DNA from: Ignelater luminosus
Lineage: Eukaryota > Arthropoda > Insecta > Coleoptera > Elateridae
DNA length: 64,000 nt
Assembly (NCBI GenBank): GCA_011009095.1
Contig: VTPC01005831.1
Coordinates: forward strand, 1 to 64,000
Direction of reading: 5' to 3'
Shown: in pieces, positions 49,080 through 58,962 of the stretch
How the letters are laid out: every line of letters begins with the position of its first letter
Position numbering within the stretch: the first letter of the stretch is position 1
Translations under genes and position numbers: made by a program
The notes under the pieces: model-generated
What the model was told of the DNA's origin: nothing
What the model saw: only the letters and a program-made list of their open reading frames with translations
Databases searched by the model: none

Positions 49080-49620
49080 CATATCTTATTGTTAGGTTTA
49101 TTAAAGGTTCCCATTTAAGATACATTTTTTTACTTTCCATTACAATTATTACCAAATAACATATTTTATATAAGTAACACAAACTTCTCAAGATTTTTAA
49201 TTTATTTCCCTTTCGGGGTAGAAGATTACTAATACTTGTGTATTTACAAAAATCCAGACATGATTCATCATGGAAAATAATCCTGAACATGTAGAAGGTA
49301 ATAGTAATATAAAACTGCAGACTTTTCATATAAATATAACTTATCATTTTCCTTTTGAAGAACTGCACAAATTTCTTACTCTGTAAGAAGCAGTATAATC
49401 GGAAATAATGAAACAGAAGTGAATGAGTTAGTTATAATTCAGACAATAGTGGCTTTTTTGTCCTTGAAGAAAGTGAAACGAAAACACAAGTTAATGCAAT
49501 CGATTCAGATATTTTATAATTTGAATTAGGTATACTCTGTTTATATCTTTTGGGCATTGGACTTTAAGCTGTGGCCCTTTTGCTTTTATTTCTAGACCCA
49601 TAAATATTATAATAATATAC
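49080..49620 (+). pseudogene. isolated fragment of a repeat-module exon pair
   Basis: Sequence from about 49080 matches 37203-37720 of the intact gene: the 3a/3b-type exon pair with GACATGATTCATCATGG, GAACTGCACAAATTTC and a GAAGAAAGTGAAACG end. Deletions have removed the acidic run and shifted the frame. It abuts sequence matching 40470-40543, so a rearrangement joined non-adjacent parts of the unit. Confidence 0.7.
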
Positions 49621-49805
49621 CACAAAAGGGCGTTTCCTTTAAGGAATTCAGACACTAACCAAAATATTCGTATGAAGAGACGTTTTAGTTTAAGAAATAG
49701 CAAGTTCTTTAAAGAATCTTCAGTATCACCGAATGTAAGCTTAGATATACTTGAGTATTACTGACAGGAAATTCGTGTGAAGAAGCTGTTGCAGGCTAGA
49801 CTCAA

Positions 49806-50180
49806 TTACTTGCAATGAAAAATCATATTTGGTCCAGGATTTGACTGATTCTCAAGAGAAACAAATTGTGGCAGAACAGGATTTGGAACATCCAAGATTG
49901 AATGCTGATGAAAAGTTGGTGGTCTGATAAGCCTAACAATCTCAAAAGCATCTTCCAAAGCTTTGAATAAATTACTACAGTACAATTGCAAATGTTGCTT
50001 CCTGTGTTCTGTCATTGGGTGAGCAGCAGCTTTTTCTAAGCAATTATTTACAAGAAAAAGTTGCTTTTTTCTCTTATATCCATTATCAGCATTTGTGTTG
50101 TCAAGCTCTTCAACATATCCAGCTAATTCATCTAATTTTGTAGAGCAAACACTCAATTCACTCAGTGGATCTAACTGTAG
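49806..50180 (-). CDS. unrecognised open reading frame, possibly one exon or a gene fragment
   Basis: An open frame of about 120 codons on the minus strand reads SVCSTKLDELAGYVEELDN, KRKKQLFLVNNCLEKAAAHP, HRKQHLQLYCSNLFKALEDA, then a Pro-rich end and stop. The composition (amphipathic helices, balanced charge) looks like real protein, unlike the AT-rich shadows nearby. It lies in the unit 2 spacer that has no counterpart in unit 1. I do not recognise the family. It could be a captured exon or processed fragment. Confidence 0.4.
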   Translation of the reverse strand, partial: LQLDPLSELSVCSTKLDELAGYVEELDNTNADNGYKRKKQLFLVNNCLEKAAAHPMTEHRKQHLQLYCSNLFKALEDAFEIVRLIRPPTFHQHSILDVPNPVLPQFVSLENQSNPGPNMIFHCK

Positions 50181-51137
50181 ATCTACAATAGTAATTCTTC
50201 CTTACTTTTCTTCTTGCATGCATGGCGAAGTAAAGTTTGCTTCTCTTGGATGTTTCTCCCAAGTTCATAACCTCTTATTATTAACTCATAATTAATTCAT
50301 CCACTAAAAGATGATTAATCTCCATTTCAGAATAAATTGATCACACAAGTGAATATAGTAGTGGGAAAGAAGAAAAAACAATAGCTAAGAAATAATTAAT
50401 TTCTTCTCCTCTCCTTAGAGAAAAGAGAAAACAATGCTAAATTCACAAGTGAAGGAAAAAACAATACCTCACACAAAATGAATATCAATCAAGAGTTAAT
50501 TTCGTTGGGTGCCAGAAAATATGGTAATGCCACAATCTTTGATTAATGTGCTGCCCGTAATGCTCATTCGCAATGTTACACAATTGAAAAAGAAAACGAG
50601 AATGCAGCGAAAAGGTATAAAGGTAACATGAAAGGGAGTGATAGGAAGAGTAAGAATAAGATGAGTATGCGAGGAAGGACAGAAAAAAAAAGAGCCAAAG
50701 GAAAGACGAGAAAGAAAGAGTTGAAAAAGATGGAATAAAGATAAAGAGGAACAATGTGTAGTGTAGTAATCCAGCTAAGTGCAGGTAAGAATGTAAATTT
50801 TTTTGTAATTTAATGCTTACTAGCAAATAACAATAATTTACTGATTTTAGTACATGGTTCGAATAAGGGCAGTATTTTTGGATAAGCTCCCGTAGTGACT
50901 TAATAGTCACCAAATAACAAGAAAAGAAAGAAAGAAACGCATACAAACCAAACTTCTTTAACTATTTTTTTAGATTAAGAAAAGTTAAATATACAAAATA
51001 TATTAATATAATTAGTCCGTATAGTTTAAGATATGCTACTGAAAATTATGGTTTACCAAATACCCTAAAGTGGCAGCTGCTACCGAAGAGTTTACAAAAC
51101 CGAACTTCATATACCAAGCATATTTATGATAGAATAT

Positions 51138-53230
51138 AAGCAATGGAACCAGAGGCTACTATTGCCATGGGATTATTGAAATTAGGGAAACAGTTAGTTT
51201 TGGCTGGTGATCCAAAACAACTAGGTCCAACATGTTCATCTACAATTGCTGAAAATTATAAACTTGGAATTTCTCTTCTTGAACGTTTAATGAATACTGC
51301 CCTGTATCAGAGTAAAGATCCTAATTTCATTACAATGTTGAAATTGAATTTCCATTCTCATCCAGATATTTTAAAATTGCCAAATGATATGTTTTATGAT
51401 GGTCAACTAATTGCTAAATCTCTAACTGCAATAAGCGATCCTTTGGCAAAAATTTTGATATATCCCTTAATACTACAGGAAAAGGCAGAGGGGGGAAGTA
51501 ATCCTTTTACAAGTGATACAGCTGCAGTGGAATTCTGCTCAGTAATAGCACAAGAAAAGCGAGAAGGGCGTTCTCCTAGTTATTTTAACACTAATGAAGG
51601 GGAAATGGTTATAAAATATATTCAAGAAATACTTAACTTGAGTATTAAGGTAGAATTGTCAGATATAGGTGTTATAACTCCATATATTCAACAGGTACAT
51701 AGAATAAAAGAGCGATTAAAAGAAATAGGTTATGGAGAGATTGAAGTAGGAACTCCAGAAGTTTTCCAAGGTCGAGAAAAACGTGTTATAATCATTAGTA
51801 CTGTTAGAGCTCAGGTATCTCTATTATTACATGATTGCCGTTATAAACTTGGATTTGTTAAAAATGAAAAGCGTTTTAATGTAGCACTAACAAGAGCTAA
51901 AAGTAAACTAATTGTAATTGGCTGCCCTCTTGTTCTAAAGACTGATAAACGCTGGCTGGCATTGATAGATTTCTGTCAAGAAAGAAATGCTTATTTTGGA
52001 GGAAAATTTGATCGTCGAACAGACGCTGAGAGAATTGATATTATTAATCGAATTAGTGGTGTTCATTTCAAAGACTCACAATATGATCATGAGCAAGATG
52101 AAACCTAGATAAGGTTTTTTATCAATTTTATTGTAAGTTGTTCAGGAAACACTTATATGTTTTGTATTTTAATAAAAATGGTAATTGTAATTAATTTTAT
52201 AATGCATTTATGTTGTTTTTAGATGAGGGTTGGGCATGCTTCTGATTCATTAAGTGGAAGCTATATGGCTACATTTTTGTTATATTGGAAACCATGCATG
52301 TTTCCCAAATAACATTCGTTTTGCGTTTTGATCTAGTTTGTTTACTTAATCATACTTGGCAGACAGTCAAATTAAAAAATACTTGATATTTGCAAATTTG
52401 GAAAGTATCTGGCAACATACTAAGCAGTAAATGAAACATAACCTTCGAACTATAAGAAATTTATGTCAAAGTCATTTTGACATAAAAAAGCCTCATTACG
52501 CAATTTTGCATCCCATTCACACAAATCAAACTGTCAGATTTCCATGGCTAGGTCTCATCTAAAAACAACGTGAACACAGTATACTACAATTTTATTTTTA
52601 TTACATATATGTATATAGGGTGTTTTATTTTACTTAGACGATAAAAATTTAACATGAGAAAAATTATTTAACATTTATTGTTTTACTGAGTTTTCCATGA
52701 TCAAGAGTAGAAATTGATTTCTGTTATTATAATTATAAAAGAGTAGATTAGGCCACGATTTATTTTTGTTAAGTTGACAGCACTACAAAAAAAGTTACGT
52801 TTTGCTGAATGGTAAAACTGAAAATTTTGTTTGTGTATACTGTTGATACCAAGCATTCGAAGTTATAGAAATTATTCTACATCATTTTTTAAATAAAGTA
52901 ATTTTAGCTAATTTGGGTTTGGCAATGTAGCCAATATAATATGCTAAGAAAATATAACCTAAAATTCATTTTAACCCCTACCAATTTTTTATGTTGTCAA
53001 TAATATACAAGGTGAAACCTGTCAAATTTACATGGCCTACTCCACTGTTTTATAATTTGAAACAGTTATTCCCTAGAGATATAATATTTAAACTCTTTAA
53101 GGAGTTTTCATTATACAAATATTATCTGTTGCCATATTCCTCATATTACTATCATATATTAAGTACAATTTCAATTTATTAACTCTTGATTTATGAAAAT
53201 ATTTGTTTCTTGTTTTTATTATTGAGGTCT
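51138..53230 (+). mobile_element. 2.1-kb insertion flanked by an 11-bp duplication
   Basis: TGATAGAATAT occurs directly on each side, while the paralogous block at 44167-44180 has it once. This is the signature of target-site duplication. The first 1 kb is helicase coding sequence without introns. The remaining 1.1 kb is non-coding, with a TATATAGGGTGTTTTATTTT segment at about 52613. No poly(A) tail precedes the right duplication, which is unusual for LINE-made retrocopies. Confidence 0.7.
51143..52108 (+). pseudogene. MOV10/Armitage-type SF1 RNA helicase, 5'-truncated C-terminal half
   Basis: An intronless open frame of 321 aa starts within helicase motif II: the bases before it give QAMEPEA, the end of the DEA-x-QA-x-EPE signature. 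It continues through LVLAGDPKQLGP (motif III), LKLNFHSHPDILKLPN, DIGVITPYIQQ, VGTPEVFQGREKRVIIISTV (motif V) and FVKNEKRFNVALTRAKSKL (motif VI). This is the second RecA domain of MOV10-type helicases, which act in RNA silencing and piRNA pathways. The Walker A motif and the DEA residues are missing, so it cannot be an active ATPase. The frame is still fully open, so it is either young or kept. A poly(A) signal AATAAA lies at 52171-52176. Confidence 0.8.
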
Positions 53231-53832
53231 TGATAGAATATTATAATTAACTATACGCATAGATTATAAATTGTAATTATTACAAAACGTACTATTTATT
53301 TAGCATATATCTAATTGATAGTAAAGGAAGTGAACTAAATTTGTACTATTGATAAACTTATCTGTTGGACTGCAGTGGTTTGGAGTTGCCTCTTCTCTGG
53401 GATTAGCTTCCAGAAATTGGAAAGAAGTGTAGATAGATAGCTCTTTCTAAGTATTTAAACCTTGATTTACCCTCTTCTAAACACCTAAAATTTAGTGGCA
53501 AACAATGAGAACATTAGCAACGAAAGAAGATACTTTACAACTATTTCCTTTAACTTACCCCAAACTGACAGGGTGTAGGAAGAAATGAAGGAAGTAATAA
53601 TTGAATAAATCCTGCTCCACAAGAGTTTCGTTCAAAAGTTAAGAAACTTAATTTCACAAAACTACTTAATATCTTCATATACAATTATATTCCGACACCG
53701 TTGTGGATAATTAATTCAACCCAATACAATAATTGTGTAATGAATTTTTCAATACTGAATAGCAACTAAGTGAAAACTAAAGAATTTTTAAAGAAGATTT
53801 TTAAAACATTTTATTCAAGGTAGAAATATACA

Positions 53833-54395
53833 ATAAAAGATATAATTTGATAAGCTAACTTGAATGGAAATAGTAAAAACACTATCTTAGAACTATGAAT
53901 AGACACCTATCTATAAACAAGATAAAAATATGTGAAATAAAATTTTAAAGTAACTTAAAAATATTAATATTTAATAAAAATTGTATTAAACTAATTATTT
54001 AAAAAATTCTATTATTAAGACATGGAACTGTTACTTTTTTATACAACAGTGGAACAATTAAACTTTAAATTTACTGACGATGCCCCAGCTAATTTCTTTG
54101 TTCTTCTTAGGTTATAATATCTAGATTGACTAGGCTACAGTCGCACTCTAGAAGATTTATTTGGCCTGATTATTTGAAATATTTGTGGTGCAATACTGTA
54201 TTTAGTATTAATATCTTATCACTAAATCATGCTCTTTTGTTCACACTGGGAGAATTTGTAACTTACTACTTAATGGTTAAGAAAACAACTATTTAGTACA
54301 GTATTTATGTCTGTTATTTCTTGGACCCATTGTTTATTAGTTTAATGCTATTAAATGTTTATATAAATTACATACAAATAGACGATAAATATATT
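53833..54395. other. intergenic, no gene seen
   Basis: AT-rich spacer downstream (in the minus direction) of the 52-aa membrane-protein gene; it probably contains that gene's 3' UTR. Confidence 0.4.
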
Positions 54396-54399
54396 AATT

Positions 54400-54614
54400 T
54401 CAACTTTTGTTACTGATGTTCTTCTTAAGTTGTTCAATTTCCTCAGCAGCTTTTGCTAGCAGTGGTATCAAAACCAGCACAGCAATAGAAAGTGCAACAA
54501 TAATTAGGAGGAGAATTTTTGTAAAGCAACTACACCTAAAAATAGAATGTTTGGGTTACTTAAAGATGTTATTTGAAGGAATGAGACTTACATATTACAG
54601 CAAGGAAGACACAT
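54400..54614 (-). CDS. small Cys-rich single-pass membrane protein, 52 aa, two exons
   Basis: Exons 54592-54614 and 54400-54535 (intron phase 2) give 52 aa, with an in-frame TAG upstream of the ATG. The N-terminus MCLPCCNMCSCFTKI has five cysteines, followed by a hydrophobic helix (LLLIIVALSIAVLVLIPLLA) and a short polar tail (EEIEQLKKNISNKS). It shares the intron phase, the CxCxTKI motif at the membrane border, and the overall plan with the 70-aa gene at 40.2-40.5 kb, so the two are paralogues. The family is not recognised. The cysteine cluster suggests lipidation or metal binding, which is an inference. Confidence 0.65.
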
Positions 54615-55200
54615 GATGGTGTTTTTAATTGCATATATTGTTTGCTATTTGTAGTATATTTATTTGTTAAAATGTATTTCTGAAGTAAATTATATTAAGC
54701 ACTATATAAATGGAAGAAAAACCTTACAGTATTATAATATACATTACTAGTTTTAAACAAAGACCATCTATGAAATTAATTCAATTCGGCACTTTCTGAT
54801 TCTAGATCTTATTTTTAATGTAATTTATTGACACTTGTCAGATTTCCAGAAAAACAAATGTTCTTTTGTACCATAGACTCCTGTTGTGTAATTCATTTAT
54901 AATCAATAAGAGTGGTTAGCAGTATTAAGGTAAACTATCGTAGAAGAATTCTAGTGTTAGAAGTCCTTTGTTTAAAGAGGCAATGGCTATGTTTACATTG
55001 AGTATTTAGTCTGCCACCTAAACACTAAATTCCACCTATATTATTTAATATTTAACATAATTATGCGAACTAATAAATGGCCAAATTTTCAAATATTTAT
55101 TTAACATAATAAGTAAAAAGGTTTTGAAAATAAATTATTTATCATTTGAATTTGTTATTAATTTCTAGCAGAAAAATTATTCACCTAAACATAGTGGCTG
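54615..55200. other. intergenic, no gene seen
   Basis: Presumed upstream region of the small membrane-protein gene; otherwise AT-rich and without motifs. Confidence 0.4.
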
Positions 55201-55745
55201 ATGATATTAATTTTTCTTAATTTCATTTTGATATCTCCGATAATGTCTTAAACAACTTTTTTATAATTTTCTGCACAGTAACTGATTCTTCTTTCAAATT
55301 GCTTCCCAATCATTCTTATACATCTTATTACCAACAAGTAGTGATCAAAGATTCTCAATAGGCCAAGATTCAGGAATATTAGGAGGATTTGCTTTTGGTA
55401 TAGTATATTTAATATTATCAAGCCATTGCAGTGTCCTTTTTGCATGATTTCTGAAATTTCAGCTAGTTGTTTTCACTATATTTTGGCATAGTAACTCTTT
55501 TTATGATAGGAAATATTGTTCCTTGTTTTTCAACTATTTCTTTTTGTTTGAGCGTTGTTGACTTTAATTTTCCATACACCACTGGCATCTTTATTTATTG
55601 GTAAACTATGTCCATATCTTCTAAATATATTATTGCAAGTCTCTGCTTACATTCTCAGATAAAAGTGCTGCCTTTCTACCGCGTTGTCCAAGTAAATCAC
55701 ACAGACTTGATTCTTAGAAAATTCTGTTCACTAATTTTCGTGGTA
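55200..55745 (-). pseudogene. Tc1-type transposase remnant
   Basis: On the minus strand, from high to low: LGQRGRKAALLSENVSRDLQ (helix-turn-helix linker with RGRK), FRRYGHSLPINKDASGVWKI, then at 55250-55440 WLDNIKYTIPKANPPNIPES and WPIENLWSLLVGNKMYKNDW. The last part is the C-terminal catalytic region of a Tc1-like transposase (ANPPNxPxxxPIENLW). Stops and frameshifts throughout make it inactive. No inverted ends were found. Confidence 0.7.
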
Positions 55746-58700
55746 ATTTATAAAAAAATAAGGCTTTGTTAACTACATATTGCACACTACATTTGCAAAA
55801 GTTGATTGTTTAAATCAGCATTCTTAACATTTTTAAATATGATCTCAAAAGGGAGCAGATATTAGTTAACACATGTTAAGCCTTGTGATGTAAATGTTGG
55901 GGTAGGTCACAATAAAGAGTATAGGTGAGGTCACTTTCAAGCATGGACTGAGCTAAATGTAGTATGGACTGAAATTTTCAAATCACAATGTAAATACAGC
56001 TGACTTGACTTAGGTAGATGCTACCTATTATACAGATTCTGATTATTGATGTATTTGTGTTACTGCTAATGTTTTTGTTGCAGTTTCTCTTCATATTTGT
56101 TCATTGGAAAAAAAAGGAGTTCTTGTGGTTCTTATGCAGTTACTGCTCATCCTTTATGGAGAAAACAAAACCTTTTGGTTTATAAATTACTTCATATGAT
56201 GGTGCAAATAATAAAATTGGTTAGACTAAATTTGAACTCGAATGCTGGACTAAGTACATAGGTCAGAATTGGATCAGGGTATTATTATTATTATTATCAT
56301 CATTATTATGGGTCAGTCTGGTAAAACCATTATGGTGTAAACAGCTAATTAATTAGATTCTAGAACTTGAGAAGTTCAATTTTTAAATATAGACCCATTT
56401 AGGATGAAGTGCTTTAGTGTACAGTTCTAGTTAAGAAATGACCGTTTTCTGTAGTAGAAGTAAGGGACTGCACACTGCATCGTGGTCTTCGAAAAAGCTC
56501 AAATTAGAAATTATTTTTATGTTAAACGATTTCATTTGTTTATTTCATCTGCATATTAGCTGAAACGCTTGACATGTTTAAGCTGTAAACAACAACATTG
56601 AAATGTATCAAATCTTTTTTTATTTCTTTTTGCAACTTATTTTATTTGACTTATATTGCAAACCCTGGTGGGTTAACACTTGGCAGGCAGGTAACCATTT
56701 TATAATACTTTTACCTGCATCGTTTATCTTTCTAAACATAAATGAATAGGAAAAGGATGCATACAGCAACACAACCAACGAGTATACGTTTATGGCTGGC
56801 ATAACAGAGAAAGCATGGGCTAAAGGGAAATAGAAGATTTAAAGTTTTGGTGGATTTATGCAGTCAGGATAATCCTAAACGGGTCTAAATTCAAAAATTG
56901 AACTATAACAATAACCTCAATATTTGACAATTCTTATGTCAAAAGAACAAGTTAAGCAGCTCATTTCTTTTCCTGCCGAAAATAGTAATTCACGATTTTA
57001 AAAATCACAACGCCTCCTGATGTCCAATTTAAAAACTAAGAAAACAAGTAACAAAAATACCGAAACTACGCGTGGGCATGTTGTGGATACTGTAACTGCA
57101 CCAGAATAGAAGTGTATTTTTTTAAATACTTGTTTTGAACATGTAAATCAACGTTTAAAAGTCTTTGAAATACTAAAAGTTGCTCTGCCGTGGAGTTTAG
57201 TAAATATGATAGATAATTCTTGTCATTTGCGCAATGGTAAATTTGCAAACACCATTGTTGGATGACGACAAATTCTAATGCATGTTTAAAGAAATTCTTT
57301 TCTTCTAATTAATGTGTTCAATGGTTTCAATAAAATAATCAATTATTTATTAAATATAACATACATTTTATTCAAAATACATAGCCAGATGTTGATTATT
57401 ATTTGCAGAGTTAAAAAAACATCCCTTTCTTCGGTGTTCATGTTTTTGCCTTAACATAAAATCTTGTTTAGTATGTTTCCTAATTTAACTTCTTGGACTT
57501 CCATAAAAAATGTAAGTGTATAATTCCACAACCGAGTTTATTATTCACTTTTTAATGTAATTTTCCTGTGAATTATTAGTAGGTACAAAACACATGTCAG
57601 GATATAATTTAAATCAGTGAAGTTGAATGTAGAATTATACATGCATTATTGTTTTTTATTGCAATTATAAATGTAAAATCTGATATGCCTTTATACAGTA
57701 ATGTAAATTAACACCGTTTTGAAAATAAATCACATCGACACATATGATGCAGCATACAAAATAAAAATACAACAAACCACAAGAAAACATTACTCGTCTT
57801 TCTCCATATTTGTTGATGTTTCGCAGCGTCCCCAATGGTAGTTAAAATCGCAAATAACTTTTCAATGCATTATCCAATTTTTATAATACAGTGCAATATC
57901 CTGTAGGAAAATTAACCGTTTTAGATGATTTATTCTATTAATATTAATTGCAACTGTGCAAAATGTGCTGGTTTCCTCATGCAAAGATTTTTCCATAAAG
58001 GAGAAAATTTTTTTGCATGAGCGTTGGTCATGGAGATTCACCCAATTCGGCACTCAAACAAGCATGTACAGATTATACTTGTTTGAGCGCAACAGAACAT
58101 GTCATTTTTTTCCAGAAACATTCGCAATTTTTGGAATATTAATGAAATAAATATTTTTTCTCAGCTGAACTAAGCTTAACTGAAACCTGTGAATTTTAAA
58201 AACCTTAATTTAAGTATTTTCCTATGTAGATATGAAATTAAAAAACTGGAACCCAGCCCATTAGTTATTTATGCAACAAGTGCATAAAGCAGTACTTTTT
58301 TCATTAATGGGAGGTTTAATTTGTTGATCTGTAATACAAACAAGAACTTAATAGTTGAACTTGTGTAGTGCCCCTTTTTTTAAAAAGGAATAGTAAATTA
58401 TACACCCAGATACAGAACCTTCAATAAATTATTACCCCTTAAATGAAGTTTTGTTATTGATTTGTAAGTTGATCGAGATGCAAGGTGTTTACATAAGTAT
58501 AGTAATGATATGAAGAATTATTCTTTTCAAACATTATCATACAAACAATGTCTGCATTGCTAAAACGTAAAGAAAAAAACACAAATCATTTGCATGTTTT
58601 TATTATGAAAAGAGCAACATTAAATTCCAAAAGTATTAAAAATATAGAAGCTTTTTTTTAAGTTTTAAAGCTACAAAAGCATTAGCATTATATTATTCTT

Positions 58701-58900
58701 TTAATATATATTTATATACAAGCTGTTTGGTCACCATTTTGAAGAAAGAAACATTACAACAGTTAAATACAGAGGCACTCAATGATTTTCCATATTATCT
58801 TGCAGTTTTCCAAATATAAAATTAAAATTATTAGAGTACAGACAAAAATAAAACTGGAATCAATTTGTACTTTTAATCATAAACCTAAATTAAAGAAGAA
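55746..58900. other. intergenic, includes TBL2 3' flank
   Basis: No gene found. An ATT/ATC microsatellite lies at 56281-56309. The motif GTTATTTATGCAACAAGTG at 58264 is the same as at 13209. A minus-strand AATAAA (plus TTTATT at 58599-58604) could end the TBL2 transcript. Confidence 0.4.
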
Positions 58901-58962
58901 AAAGAAAGTTAAATGCGCCCTTAAATTTCTGAACATGCGATATATGCAGAATCAATTCAGTC

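Larger units (their letters stand above)
50510..53832. repeat. duplicated block D2, copy 2, split by an insertion
   Basis: The left half, 50510-51137, matches 43590-44177, and the right half, 53231-53832, matches about 44167-44815. Between them lies a 2.1-kb insertion (51138-53230) carrying the helicase fragment. TGATAGAATAT (51127-51137 and 53231-53241) is present on both sides. Confidence 0.85.

Noticed and set aside
56281..56309. ATT/ATC microsatellite
   Set aside because: An ordinary simple repeat.
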